Shown here one piece after another: positions 26,338 to 35,031 of a stretch of 64,000 nucleotides of DNA. The stretch lies in assembly GCF_007830235.1 (NCBI RefSeq), contig NZ_VLKI01000002.1, forward strand, positions 483,463-547,462, read 5' to 3'. The stretch's first letter is position 1. The number at the start of each line of letters is the position of its first letter. The translations under genes and the position numbers were made by a program. The notes below the pieces were generated by a model that was not told the DNA's origin, did no database searches, and saw only the letters and a list, made by a program, of their open reading frames with translations. The stretch is from Cytobacillus oceanisediminis (lineage in GTDB: Bacteria; Bacillota; Bacilli; Bacillales; Cytobacillaceae).

Positions 26338-26436
26338 CTATTCTCCAAAAAAGTCTTTGAATACGAGGGAAGCGAAGCCCATAAAAGCACTGATGGTATG
26401 GCCGCTTTTACCAAAATTGTAATTCCAAAAAAACAT
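26338..26436 (-). CDS. 32-residue small protein at the 3' end of the pha operon
   Basis: An ATG with a perfect AAAGGAGG site 7 nt upstream opens a 32-codon frame with a TAG stop, followed directly by a hairpin terminator. The peptide begins MFFWNYNFGKSGH and is rich in Phe/Gly with a moderately hydrophobic middle (TISAFMGFASLVF), ending KDFFGE. It lies 51 bp after phaC. The combination of ribosome binding site, length and terminator argues for a real gene. The function is unknown; granule or membrane association is conceivable from the amphipathic composition (inference). Confidence 0.62.
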   Translation of the reverse strand: MFFWNYNFGKSGHTISAFMGFASLVFKDFFGE

Positions 26437-26487
26437 TGATATACCTCCTTTAAAATTGAATTCCCCCGCTTTGGCAGGGGAAGAGAG

Positions 26488-27519
26488 TTATTTTATCTGT
26501 CCGGAACGGACCGAGAGCCATTCATCCATATAGCCAGGCACCTTGCCTTCCGATATAAGGTTGGCGTGTCCGCCCTTCAGCAGGTGAAAGTGTTTATCTT
26601 TGCTTGAAACTAGGTCCATTGCAGGGAGAATTTGTTCCTTTGGTACAAGGCGGTCAAAGCTCGAAGCAACTGCAAGCAGATTGGCCTTAATATTGCCTAA
26701 ATCAGCCTGTTTTCCATCAATGACCAGACTTCCTTTGACAAGCTTGTTTTCTTTTCCAAGATCATGCAGAATTTGCTTTAAAGCTGCTCCAGAAAAAGGA
26801 ATATGGCTATTTGTCCAGTGGTTGAACCGCTTCCACCTTTTTGTGTATTCTTCATTATCGGCACGGCTCAGAAGGGATAAGTAAGGGGAATAGTAGACAG
26901 GCGAAGTAACCAGCCTCATTCCAGTTTTAATGGCCGGGGCGGGAATCAGTCCCCATGCATCAAGAATGGAATCCAGGTCAGCGTTAGTTTCACGCAATTC
27001 TTTTGTCCATTGGCTGAACGCGGGAACCATGCTGAAATCAATCGGCGCAACGGATAGGATTAAATTTTTAACAGGTTCTTCTGCAATTGCAGCATAGATA
27101 GCTGCAAAAGTGCCGCCCAGGCAAAAGCCCATAACCGTTATTTCATCTGCTTGGGCATGGTATAGAGCTCTCCTGACACCCTTTTGAATGTATTGGGTAA
27201 TATAGTCATCCATCGTGATGTCTTTATCCTCATAGCCTGGAATGCCAAAATCAAGCAAGTAAACATCATAGCCGCTATTGGTCAAGGCCCCGATTAAACT
27301 GTTCTGGGGTCCCAAATCAAGAATAAAAGCCTGATTTACAAGTGAATAAACGAGGAAAACTGGCACCCTATATTTCTTTTCAGCAGGCGCATAATGCCAG
27401 AGAACAGCTTTGTTTTTCTTCCAAACAGCCGTGCGGGGAGTAAATCCTGTTTCCGGTTCAGGCTGTTGGATGGTTTTGAAGAATCCAAACAGTTTTTTAG
27501 AAAGGGGATTTTCTGCCAT
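26488..27519 (-). CDS. phaC: Class IV polyhydroxyalkanoate synthase catalytic subunit PhaC
   Basis: A 343-residue alpha/beta-hydrolase-fold PHA synthase. The lipase-box-like GFCLGG carries the nucleophilic cysteine (residue 133); the catalytic Asp is in SSFDRLVPKEQ and the His in KGGHANLIS. Small size plus an adjacent phaR defines class IV (PhaRC), the Bacillus type, which polymerises (R)-3-hydroxyacyl-CoA on granules. The ATG at 27519 follows the phaR stop by one base, so translation is probably coupled; an upstream TTG frame at 27570 would overlap phaR by 50 bp. It is co-transcribed with phaR and the small gene. Confidence 0.9.
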   Translation of the reverse strand: MAENPLSKKLFGFFKTIQQPEPETGFTPRTAVWKKNKAVLWHYAPAEKKYRVPVFLVYSLVNQAFILDLGPQNSLIGALTNSGYDVYLLDFGIPGYEDKDITMDDYITQYIQKGVRRALYHAQADEITVMGFCLGGTFAAIYAAIAEEPVKNLILSVAPIDFSMVPAFSQWTKELRETNADLDSILDAWGLIPAPAIKTGMRLVTSPVYYSPYLSLLSRADNEEYTKRWKRFNHWTNSHIPFSGAALKQILHDLGKENKLVKGSLVIDGKQADLGNIKANLLAVASSFDRLVPKEQILPAMDLVSSKDKHFHLLKGGHANLISEGKVPGYMDEWLSVRSGQIK

Positions 27520-27520
27520 T

Positions 27521-27970
27521 TTATTGATCCGCGCTTTCACTGCTGCTGGAAGATTCCAATTCCTGGTCAAGGGTCTGTTTTAGGTCCGAGAGAGCTTTAA
27601 GGATTTCATTCGGGTGAGATTTAGAATTTGATGATGAGACGGCAAGCGATCTTTTTAATTCCTCCATCGATTGAGCCAAAGCCATTACTTTTTCATCGAT
27701 CAGATCCATTTTTTCTTCTGCCTGAACAGTCAATTTAGCAGCATTTGCCACATCTGTTTTTGTAGGGAAATTAAGAGGGATGGATAGAGTTTCTATAGCT
27801 TGCTGCAGCTTTTTCATAGCGGCGGCTGTCACCTCTGAGCGGGTAATCATATCTTTTAAAACATCTTCTTTATTGAGGGAGTTTTGGATCGATTCATTCA
27901 GCTCTTTCTCTACCTTCATCCCTACCTTTTTAATAGAGTTTAATAGGGCTTCTGTATGGTTTATGGTCAT
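27521..27970 (-). CDS. phaR: PHA synthase subunit PhaR
   Basis: A 149-residue, mostly helical, acidic protein with coiled-coil character (for example AEEKMDLIDEKVMALAQSM) and a Ser-rich tail, the form of PhaR subunits of class IV PHA synthases. PhaR is required with PhaC for polymerising activity. The ATG at 27970 is chosen because GGAG lies 7 nt upstream; an ATG six bases earlier is too close to the site. It is immediately upstream of phaC, which supports the call. It is shorter than the Bacillus megaterium protein as I remember it. Confidence 0.85.
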   Translation of the reverse strand: MTINHTEALLNSIKKVGMKVEKELNESIQNSLNKEDVLKDMITRSEVTAAAMKKLQQAIETLSIPLNFPTKTDVANAAKLTVQAEEKMDLIDEKVMALAQSMEELKRSLAVSSSNSKSHPNEILKALSDLKQTLDQELESSSSSESADQ

Positions 27971-28053
27971 ATACATTCTCCTTTCTTTAAGATGCAGTCC
28001 TGAAAGTCCCGTTCCCCTTTCTGAACCGTTATCATTGATTAAATTTTCAGTAA

Positions 28054-28827
28054 CTAAAGTGATACGGTCATGCCTCCGTCTACAACTAAAACCTGGCCTG
28101 TGACGTAATCAGAGGCTTTGGAGGATAGAAAGACAGCTGTCCCTTTTAAGTCATCCTCATTGCCGAATCTTCCGGCAGGAATGTTTTTTTGGATAACTGA
28201 TCCTGATTTTTCCAATTCCTTTGTTATTTTGGTTGGAAAGAACCCGGGTGCGATTGCGTTTACCTGAATACCTGAAGGGGCCAGTTTTACAGCCAAATCC
28301 TTTGTGAGGGATATAACCGCTCCTTTGCTGGTACTATAAGCGACTGCATCCAAGATAGCCGAATGTGTTCCTCTCATGCCTGTTACTGATGATATATTGA
28401 TGATTTTTCCGCTGCCTTGTTTCTGCATCACCTTGGCAGCAGCCTGAGAAAATAAAAACATGCCTTTTAGATTCACATTCATCACTTTGTCCCATTTATC
28501 AGCAGGCAGTTCCAGTACGGGAGCAACCCATGATGTGCCGCTATTGTTAATGAGGATATCAATGCTGCCGAATTTGTCTAAAGTTTCATTGATTACTTTC
28601 TGAATGTCTTCTTCCTTCGTAATGTCACACTCAATGGCAAGCGATTTGATGCCTCTTCCAGTTAAACTGCTGCTGACGCGCTCGCATGCCTCATGATTGC
28701 GGGAGCACACTACAATATTTGCGCCTGCGTCTCCAAGTGCATTTGCCATTTGCTCGCCGAGTCCCCGTCCGCCGCCTGTCACGATTGCAGTTTTATTTTC
28801 TAAATGAAATAACTCATTCAGTTCCAT
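28054..28827 (-). CDS. SDR family oxidoreductase, probable acetoacetyl-CoA reductase (PhaB-like)
   Basis: A 257-residue short-chain dehydrogenase/reductase. The cofactor motif is TGGGRGLG, followed by NNSG, and the catalytic triad is Ser in NISSVTG with Tyr/Lys in YSTSKG. It is the first gene of the unit with phaR and phaC, which suggests NADPH-dependent reduction of acetoacetyl-CoA to (R)-3-hydroxybutyryl-CoA. The sequence also resembles gluconate 5-dehydrogenase-type SDRs, so the substrate is inferred from position only. The ATG at 28827 follows GGGAGG at 7 nt. Confidence 0.8.
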   Translation of the reverse strand: MELNELFHLENKTAIVTGGGRGLGEQMANALGDAGANIVVCSRNHEACERVSSSLTGRGIKSLAIECDITKEEDIQKVINETLDKFGSIDILINNSGTSWVAPVLELPADKWDKVMNVNLKGMFLFSQAAAKVMQKQGSGKIINISSVTGMRGTHSAILDAVAYSTSKGAVISLTKDLAVKLAPSGIQVNAIAPGFFPTKITKELEKSGSVIQKNIPAGRFGNEDDLKGTAVFLSSKASDYVTGQVLVVDGGMTVSL

Positions 28828-29014
28828 TGTCATCCCTCCCTTGAAGAAAAATTATGTCATGCTTCTAGCGGATTCATTTTAAATTAGACTTCGATATAGT
28901 ATAGACAAGCAGACCCCTTGTGGTTCCAAAATTGGTTTTTTCGCCTTGTCCCTAAATGTATAAGGAAGAAGGAAAGAGAAAAGGATGAATAATAAACTGG
29001 AGGGAGGCAGAAAC

Positions 29015-29260
29015 ATGAATAGGGAGCAAATCGAGGAGATCTTTGATGAATGCGTCTCTCCGTCGCTTAACAGCGGGCTGGCATTTAAAGTCTGGCTGAA
29101 GGGGGAATGGGATACGGAAGATGGGGAGGATATAGCGGATTTCCTGAATGTTTATTCCTTTGTTAGGGAAAAAGAGCTCTATGCAGATGAACTTCTCTGT
29201 CACTATCGCATTTTTAAATATATTACGGAAAAAAATGAGCTTTCTTTTTTCTCGCGGTAA
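29015..29260 (+). CDS. Hypothetical 81-residue acidic protein
   Basis: An 81-residue acidic, probably helical cytosolic protein (MNREQIEEIFDECVSP, then WDTEDGEDIADFLNVYSF). ATG at 29015 has GGAGGGAGG upstream; an in-frame GTG-type extension to 28985 is unlikely. A clear terminator follows. I do not recognise the family. It stands alone between the divergent pha operon and the convergent alanine symporter gene. Confidence 0.7.
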   Translation: MNREQIEEIFDECVSPSLNSGLAFKVWLKGEWDTEDGEDIADFLNVYSFVREKELYADELLCHYRIFKYITEKNELSFFSR

Positions 29261-29265
29261 ACAAG

Positions 29266-29300
29266 AACAAACACAGATCAGAGACCTGTGTTTGTTTTGA
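29266..29300 (+). terminator. Intrinsic terminator after the 81-residue gene
   Basis: CAAACACAG (29268-29276) pairs with CTGTGTTTG (29286-29294), followed by TTTT. Confidence 0.82.
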
Positions 29301-29312
29301 AAATATTATGTT

Positions 29313-29348
29313 AAGCTCCAGCGCCTTGGTCAGGCGCTGGAGCTTTTC
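29313..29348. repeat. Perfect hairpin made of CTCCAGCGCCT repeat ends
   Basis: AAGCTCCAGCGCCT (29313-29326) pairs perfectly with AGGCGCTGGAGCTT (29332-29345). The CTCCAGCGCC word is the end sequence of the dispersed family seen at 33839 and 43150, so this looks like a minimal, internally deleted relative that may now act as a terminator for the alanine symporter gene. Confidence 0.6.
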
Positions 29349-29351
29349 CTA

Positions 29352-30761
29352 TTAACTAGCCATTTTATGCTGCTTGTTAGCTGCTTTATAGTGGTTTTCA
29401 AAGAATTCGTTTGTATCTTTCACAACTACTTTGCTAAGCAGGATTAAGGCAATTAAGTTCGGAATCATCATTAATGCGTTAGCCATGTCAGCGAAAGCCC
29501 AAACCGTTGTCAGGTTTGCAACCGCTCCAATCCCAGTGGCAAGGATGTAGATTCCGCGGTATCCCATAATTCCTTTTGTTCCAACAAGGTATTCAAAGCA
29601 CTTTTCACCGTAAACATACCAGCCGACGATTGTGGAGAAACCAAAGAAGATAACAGAGAACGCCACAATGTATTCCCCAACTGTGCCAAGTGCGTGTGCA
29701 AAGGCTGCACTTGTTAATGCACCGCCGTCAAGATTGGCTTCGTGCGGTACACCGGATAGCAATCCGCCTGTTGTATCCCAGAAACCTGTAATAATGAGAA
29801 CTAATCCAGTCATTGTACAAACAACGATTGTCACAATAAAAGTACCTGTCATTGCTACTAGAGCCTGTTTAACAGGATGGTCTGTTTTTGCATTTCCGGC
29901 AATTAGGGCTGCTGTACCAAGACCGGCTTCATTTGAGAAGATTCCTCTTGATACACCATTTTTAATCGCTTCAGATACAACAACTCCGACAAATCCGCCA
30001 GTTGCAGCAACCGGATTGAAAGCATAATAGAAAATGGTTTCGAAACCAGGGATAATCTGGTCGTAGTTAACCGCTAGAATAATCAAGGCTCCGCCAATAT
30101 AAAGCACTGCCATAATCGGTACAAAGAAACCTGCAACTGTACTGATGCGCTGAATTCCGCCAAAAATAATTAACGCAGCAAGTACTGCCAAAACAATACC
30201 TGTAATCCAATTACTAATGCCAAAAGAAGTATCCATTACTGCTGCGATTGTGTTAGATTGAACGCTGTTTCCAATTCCAAGGGCCGCAAAAGCACCAAAG
30301 ATGGCAAATGCAACGGCAAGCCACTTGAACTTTCTGCCAAGGCCGCGCTCAACATAATACATAGGTCCGCTTGAGTACTCGCCATTCGCATTTTTTACAC
30401 GGTATTTCATGGCCAATAAAGCTTCGGCATATTTAGTTGCCATTCCAAGTAAACCAACGATCCACATCCAAAAAATGGCTCCAGGTCCCCCTAGCGTGAT
30501 CGCGGTTGCTACCCCCGCGATATTACCGTTCCCGATTGTAGCTGCCAAAGCTGTCATAAGGGCTTTGAAGTTACTAACATCACCCTCATCGTTAGAGGAA
30601 GCCTGCCCTTCCTTTGTAAATCCTAATTTAAATGCATACAGCAGCCTTCTGAACTGAAGGCCTTTCAGCATGAATGTTAAAAGAACACCAGTACCAAAAA
30701 GTAAAACCAAACTTGGTGTACCCCAAAGCACCCCGTTAATTTTATTAAGCGTTTCAAGCAT
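29352..30761 (-). CDS. Alanine/glycine:cation symporter (AGCS family)
   Basis: A 469-residue sodium:alanine symporter family protein with about 10-11 membrane segments. Family signatures include GNGNIAGVATAI near residue 80, YSSGPMYYVERGLG, SNEAGLG and the C-terminal MMIPNLIALILLS. It imports alanine or glycine with Na+. It diverges from an AdeR-like regulator and alanine dehydrogenase, which makes alanine the natural substrate. A GGGAGGC site precedes the ATG and a cre-like box (30781-30794) lies just upstream, suggesting carbon catabolite control. Confidence 0.9.
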   Translation of the reverse strand: MLETLNKINGVLWGTPSLVLLFGTGVLLTFMLKGLQFRRLLYAFKLGFTKEGQASSNDEGDVSNFKALMTALAATIGNGNIAGVATAITLGGPGAIFWMWIVGLLGMATKYAEALLAMKYRVKNANGEYSSGPMYYVERGLGRKFKWLAVAFAIFGAFAALGIGNSVQSNTIAAVMDTSFGISNWITGIVLAVLAALIIFGGIQRISTVAGFFVPIMAVLYIGGALIILAVNYDQIIPGFETIFYYAFNPVAATGGFVGVVVSEAIKNGVSRGIFSNEAGLGTAALIAGNAKTDHPVKQALVAMTGTFIVTIVVCTMTGLVLIITGFWDTTGGLLSGVPHEANLDGGALTSAAFAHALGTVGEYIVAFSVIFFGFSTIVGWYVYGEKCFEYLVGTKGIMGYRGIYILATGIGAVANLTTVWAFADMANALMMIPNLIALILLSKVVVKDTNEFFENHYKAANKQHKMAS

Positions 30762-30780
30762 AAAATTGTCGCCTCCCAGT

Positions 30781-30794
30781 TGTTAACGCTTTCA
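30781..30794 (-). promoter_or_regulatory. Candidate CcpA cre site at the alanine symporter gene
   Basis: TGTTAACGCTTTCA fits the cre consensus TGWNANCGNTNWCA with one mismatch. It overlaps the ribosome-binding region about 20 bp before the start. The rest of the 319-bp divergent spacer (30762-31080) holds AT-rich promoter-like DNA and a tandem GGTACCA pair at about 30917-30930. Confidence 0.4.
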
Positions 30795-31080
30795 ATTCTT
30801 GTGAACTAAACTAATAAACTATGAAATTTTTGTGAACAAGACCTATTGTAAAATTATCTGAATATAACTTCAACCCATTTTCATGAATTAAAACTATTGA
30901 GAATTTTATAAAAACAGGTACCAGGTACCACCCGAATTTTGTCGAATCGCCATTATGGCTTTGGTAGAGTGATGGGGGAGGAATGAGGTATAATATAATA
31001 GGTTAGAAATCGTGTTATTGGGTCTTCAAAAGCATATTAATTATTAAAATATATTTTAGTGGTTTAAAGGGGTTTTAGGA

Positions 31081-32337
31081 TTGGATCAAGATAAAATGGG
31101 AAAAGATCCGTTTAAGAGGACGTTTGGCAATCTCGAGGAATTGGTTGATAAGATTCGTGATGTTTTGGAATGTCCGGTTACAATAGAGGATGTCAATCAT
31201 CGCCTGCTTGCCTACAGTACACATGACGATCAGACGGATACGGCCAGAATTGCGACGATTATCAGCAGAAAGGTGCCGGAAAAGGTAATCAACCGTTTAT
31301 GGAAGGAACGCGTGATTCCCCAGCTGATGCAAAGCGGTGAACCCTTGAGGATTACGGAAATAAAGGAAATCGGTCTCGGCAATCGGGTAGCAATCTCCAT
31401 CCGCAATCATAATGAAGTATTGGGCTATATTTGGGTGGTGGAGGAAGAAAACCTCTTAACAGAAAGCAAGCTGAACCTTCTTAAGTTGGCTGCCCAGTCT
31501 GCAAGGACCGAACTGTTAAAATTAAACTCGCAAAAAAAGAAAAGAGTGGAAGGGTACCAGGACTTTTTCTGGGAGCTTTTAACCGGCCACTTCCAAAGCC
31601 ATAGCGAAATTTTGGACAGATTTGAGGACTTAAGTATTAAACCTCCATCACCCTTTGCGGTTCTAGTCTTTCAATTTAAGGAAGAAATCAATTCAAAAAT
31701 CGAACAAAATATTATTTACCTGATTACAACAAGCCAGAAAATTAATATTACCTTTTATGCAGGGATGGGGAATGAGTTTATCATCCTGGCAGCACCGCAG
31801 GAACCTTCCTTATCCGAAAAAACGTTCACTGAGTTTATCCAGTTCTTCATCGATCAAATGAAGACCCGGTTTAACATCGATCACATTAGCGGAGCGACAG
31901 GAACTATCTATGAACGTTATGAAAAAGTAGAAAAAAGCTATCAGGAGGCATTAAAGGTTCTTCGGCTTAAAGATCAATTTAGAGATGAAATCCAGCAGAT
32001 TTACAGCTATCAGCAGCTCGGCATATTCCGCTATCTTGATGCTATTCTGGAAAAAAAGCGGACAGAGCCTTATGAGCACCCGGGTATAGAAAAGCTGATC
32101 AAATACGACGCTGAGCATCGAACCAATTTATTAGCGACTCTGGAAGCTTTTATCGACCATGACAGCAATGTAAATGAAACAGCAAAAAAACTTCATGTCC
32201 ATATGAACACACTTAACTATCGGCTCAAGAGAATCACGGAGATCGGCGAAATCGATTTAAAAAATACGAATACCAAGCTTTCTTTATATCTTGAATTGAA
32301 AATGAAGCGTTTGGAAAAAAAGAGCCCTCATTTGTAG
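31081..32337 (+). CDS. adeR: PucR/AdeR-type transcriptional activator of alanine dehydrogenase
   Basis: A 418-residue regulator with an N-terminal sensory region, a middle GGDEF-like PucR fold and a C-terminal helix-turn-helix of the PucR family (VNETAKKLHVHMNTLNYRLKRI at about residues 363-384). In B. subtilis, AdeR activates ald. It lies directly upstream of ald in the same direction, separated by its own terminator, and diverges from the alanine symporter. The start is TTG after AAAGGGG at suitable spacing. The symbol rests on domain type and on the ald neighbour. Confidence 0.82.
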   Translation: MDQDKMGKDPFKRTFGNLEELVDKIRDVLECPVTIEDVNHRLLAYSTHDDQTDTARIATIISRKVPEKVINRLWKERVIPQLMQSGEPLRITEIKEIGLGNRVAISIRNHNEVLGYIWVVEEENLLTESKLNLLKLAAQSARTELLKLNSQKKKRVEGYQDFFWELLTGHFQSHSEILDRFEDLSIKPPSPFAVLVFQFKEEINSKIEQNIIYLITTSQKINITFYAGMGNEFIILAAPQEPSLSEKTFTEFIQFFIDQMKTRFNIDHISGATGTIYERYEKVEKSYQEALKVLRLKDQFRDEIQQIYSYQQLGIFRYLDAILEKKRTEPYEHPGIEKLIKYDAEHRTNLLATLEAFIDHDSNVNETAKKLHVHMNTLNYRLKRITEIGEIDLKNTNTKLSLYLELKMKRLEKKSPHL

Positions 32338-32361
32338 ATTTCCACAAATGAAGGCTTTTTC
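32324..32361 (+). terminator. Intrinsic terminator after adeR
   Basis: GCCCTCATTTGT overlapping the stop codon (32324-32335) pairs with ACAAATGAAGGC (32344-32355), then TTTTT. Confidence 0.82.
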
Positions 32362-32454
32362 ATTTTACCGAATTAACAATGACAGCGCTTTAATAAAATT
32401 ATTATACTGAATATAGTAAATTTCATACTTGATAGATTGAAAGGGGATTTTTCC

Positions 32455-33585
32455 ATGATTATTGGAGTACCTAAAGAAATTAAAAACAACGAGAACCGTG
32501 TTGCTGCAACACCAGCAAGCGTTGATGCACTAGTTAAATCCGGACATAAAGTACTTGTTGAAATTGATGCAGGAGTTGGAAGCGGTTTCACTAACGAAGA
32601 TTATACAGAAGTTGGAGCTGTTATTGTAGACACTGCTGCAGAAGCCTGGGCTGCTGAAATGGTTATGAAGGTTAAAGAGCCTCTTCCATCCGAATATGGC
32701 TATTTCCGCGAAGGTTTGGTGCTTTTCACATATCTTCACCTTGCAGCTGAACCTGAGCTTGCAAAGGCATTAACTGAAAAAGGCGTTACTGCCATTGCCT
32801 ATGAAACAGTTGAAGTGAACCGTACATTGCCTCTTCTAACTCCAATGAGTGAAGTGGCAGGTCGCATGGCTTCTCAAATTGGAGCTCAGTTCCTTCAAAA
32901 AACAAATGGCGGTATGGGAATCCTCTTAGCAGGCGTTCCTGGCGTATCCCGCGGCAAAGTGACAATCGTTGGGGGCGGTGTAGTAGGAATCAATGCTGCA
33001 AAAATGGCAATTGGCCTTGGCGCACAGGTTACAATTATTGACCTAAGCCCAGAGCGACTTCGCCAGCTTGACGATATTTTCGGAAACAGCATTCAAACGC
33101 TAATGTCAAACCCATTCAACATCGCACAAGCGGTTAAAGATGCAGATCTTGTCATCGGTGCTGTTCTGATCCCAGGAGCAAAAGCACCTAAGCTTGTAAC
33201 AGAAGAAATGATCAAAACAATGAAGCCAGGTTCTGTAGTTGTTGACGTGGCAATCGATCAGGGCGGTATTTTTGAAACTGTTGACCACATTACAACTCAT
33301 GACAACCCAACTTATGAAAAGCATGGCGTTGTACACTATGCAGTTGCGAACATGCCTGGTGCAGTTCCAAGAACATCAACAATCGCTCTTACAAATGTTA
33401 CAATTAACTACGCTCTGCAAATTGCCAACAAAGGCGTTGTAAAAGCAATTGAAGATAACGCTGCACTTAAGCTTGGTGTTAACGTTGTAAACGGAAGCAT
33501 CACATACCCAGCGGTTGCAAAAGATCTTGGCAATGACTACATTCCAGTAGAAGAAGCATTCGCTAAAATAAAGGCAGTTAACTAA
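32455..33585 (+). CDS. ald: Alanine dehydrogenase
   Basis: A 376-residue NAD-dependent L-alanine dehydrogenase (alanine + NAD+ to pyruvate + NH4+ + NADH). It opens [20 protein letters not shown], with the substrate-binding Arg and Lys, shows LFTYLHLA with the catalytic His, and the NAD motif [14 protein letters not shown]. The start at 32455 follows GAAAGGGG. It is a cytosolic hexamer in known members and is important for alanine use and spore development in Bacillus. AdeR upstream is the expected activator. A strong terminator follows. Confidence 0.96.
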   Translation: MIIGVPKEIKNNENRVAATPASVDALVKSGHKVLVEIDAGVGSGFTNEDYTEVGAVIVDTAAEAWAAEMVMKVKEPLPSEYGYFREGLVLFTYLHLAAEPELAKALTEKGVTAIAYETVEVNRTLPLLTPMSEVAGRMASQIGAQFLQKTNGGMGILLAGVPGVSRGKVTIVGGGVVGINAAKMAIGLGAQVTIIDLSPERLRQLDDIFGNSIQTLMSNPFNIAQAVKDADLVIGAVLIPGAKAPKLVTEEMIKTMKPGSVVVDVAIDQGGIFETVDHITTHDNPTYEKHGVVHYAVANMPGAVPRTSTIALTNVTINYALQIANKGVVKAIEDNAALKLGVNVVNGSITYPAVAKDLGNDYIPVEEAFAKIKAVN

Positions 33586-33592
33586 TATTTTT

Positions 33593-33627
33593 AACCCCCT
33601 TGGCTGATTAGGCTAAGGGGGTTTTTG
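33593..33627 (+). terminator. Intrinsic terminator after ald
   Basis: ACCCCCTT pairs with AAGGGGGT around a loop of about 12 nt, followed by TTTTT. Confidence 0.87.
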
Positions 33628-33838
33628 CTTAAAGATTATAGAGAATGTATGGTTACCAAATTTTTCTTGTTTAAACACCACCCAGAAATGGACGTCATGC
33701 TGCGAATATTTATAACAAGGTTGGTAAGCCTTATTATTTCCTCCCTTTCCTGATTCAATAGGAGAGGGCTTTTTTATGTTGCCATGAGGACCCTCCTTTT
33801 TCAATAGATAAGAATTTATATATTTGAACTTCGAATGC

Positions 33839-33965
33839 TGTCTACCTCCAGCACCTACCTCCTCGAGGTCACAAGCCAATCCCTCCAGAAAGGCAAAGAA
33901 CGCCTTCCCGTGAGGCTCGTCTTGTGCTTGTCGAGGGTGGGCAAAGCGCTTGCTTTTCTTAATAG
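33839..33965. repeat. Dispersed intergenic hairpin element, full-length form
   Basis: Ends read TGTCTACCTCCAGCACCTA (left) and GCAAAGCGCTTGCTTTTCTT (right), enclosing an internal hairpin built from CTCCAGAAAGGC and the later GCCTTCCCGTGAGG, plus CACAAGCC and CTTGTGCTTG arms. The outer parts match the reverse complement of 43150-43215, which lacks the inside. It fills much of the 446-bp ald-to-34032 gap. I have seen abundant elements of this type between genes in Bacillaceae. The remaining 33628-33838 shows no supportable gene. Confidence 0.7.
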
Positions 33966-34031
33966 CCCACTCAAAATGCGGACATCTGCATATTAAATAG
34001 AGAAGGCATTGAAAACAAGGAGGTTACCCAT

Positions 34032-34274
34032 ATGTATCACTATAGAAGCCCTTATCACCGCGGGGGCGAAAGATTCTTTTTCGGAGGACCGTTTGTCGGC
34101 GGTCTGCTGGGAGGTTTTTTGGGAGGCGGATTAGGAGCAGCCTTATTTACTCCACGGCCATTCTATGGGCCCCCGGCCCCATTTTACGGTCCGTATGGCG
34201 GCGGATACTCGTATGGCGGCGGATACCCGGGCTACAGCCCTTATGGATACGGAGGAAATCCTTATTATCGATAA
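34032..34274 (+). CDS. Gly/Tyr/Pro-rich small protein
   Basis: An 80-residue protein with a basic, His/Tyr-rich start (MYHYRSPYHRGGERFFF), a Gly-rich hydrophobic stretch (residues 18-40, one possible membrane segment with GGLLGGFLGGG) and a Tyr/Gly/Pro-rich tail (PYGGGYSYGGGYPGYSPY). An AAGGAGG site precedes it and a terminator follows. Composition recalls spore coat or surface proteins, but I can name no family. Confidence 0.72.
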   Translation: MYHYRSPYHRGGERFFFGGPFVGGLLGGFLGGGLGAALFTPRPFYGPPAPFYGPYGGGYSYGGGYPGYSPYGYGGNPYYR

Positions 34275-34279
34275 TAGTT

Positions 34280-34306
34280 AAAGCTCTCTGGCCGGAGAGC
34301 TTTTTT
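34280..34306 (+). terminator. Intrinsic terminator after the Gly/Tyr-rich gene
   Basis: AGCTCTC pairs with GAGAGCT around a 6-nt loop, followed by six T residues. Confidence 0.83.
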
Positions 34307-34333
34307 ATTTTATTCACAAAATTTCATCTTCCT

Positions 34334-34750
34334 CTACATCCACCGAAGCTTAAGTGTCAAATCACAGCATTTCACGTTATCTTCCTTCTCGGATTCGAAA
34401 TGAAGGGTGAGACCATCTGGGGTATACGACACAGAAGGTACTCGGGAAATGCCTGTCGATTTGATCATCTTTTCAACTTCACTTATTTTGGACTGTTGGG
34501 CAGCTGACATCAGTTCATGCGAAAACTTCTTTGATTCCGCCATATTTACCAGCAAAGTGCTGGCATCCCTCATAAGCACTTCCATTTTTTTGGCCGAGCT
34601 CATGAACATCTCGGGATCAACCCCAGGAAATGTCCTGTAAAAATATACAGGATGGTAAGAGCCTTGATAATTTGCAGGATAATGCCAGCTGCCATGGGTT
34701 GGCGGATATTGTCCTGGTCTTGGATATCGAAAGTAATAATAGGGGTACAT
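34334..34750 (-). CDS. Hypothetical protein with Tyr/Pro-rich N-terminus
   Basis: A 138-residue protein. Residues 1-40 are Tyr/Pro/His-rich (MYPYYYFRYPRPGQYPP), residues 45-100 are helical (MFMSSAKKMEVLMRDAST) and the C-terminus is beta-like with two adjacent cysteines (KCCDLTLKLRW). The ATG at 34750 is preferred for its AAAGGGG site; upstream in-frame ATGs at 34783 and above lack one. The N-terminal composition is like spore coat or exosporium proteins. No family recognised. It converges with the Gly/Tyr-rich gene. Confidence 0.68.
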   Translation of the reverse strand: MYPYYYFRYPRPGQYPPTHGSWHYPANYQGSYHPVYFYRTFPGVDPEMFMSSAKKMEVLMRDASTLLVNMAESKKFSHELMSAAQQSKISEVEKMIKSTGISRVPSVSYTPDGLTLHFESEKEDNVKCCDLTLKLRWM

Positions 34751-35031
34751 CCGGTTCTGCCCCTTTCTGTCATATATATTCATTGCATGCATTCCCAATA
34801 TATGAAAAAATAGCTTTTCCTATGAAAGTCATTTTATGAAAAGTTGCGAAACCAAACTTCACTCTTTGTCCTCCGTCATAGAAAAAAGGCATTCGCATAT
34901 GGTTGCTTTAGAAGGGCAAATTTTAAAAGGATTGATATAATAATTAAAGGGGTAATGGAAAGGAATGAAGAATATATAAGTGCGTGTTATGAAATCCGGA
35001 AACGCAATTAAAACAGGATAGGAGGCCCCAT

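Noticed and set aside
33613..33879. 88-codon minus-strand frame after ald
   Set aside because: It crosses the ald terminator and the start of a dispersed repeat, and has no ribosome binding site or recognisable family.
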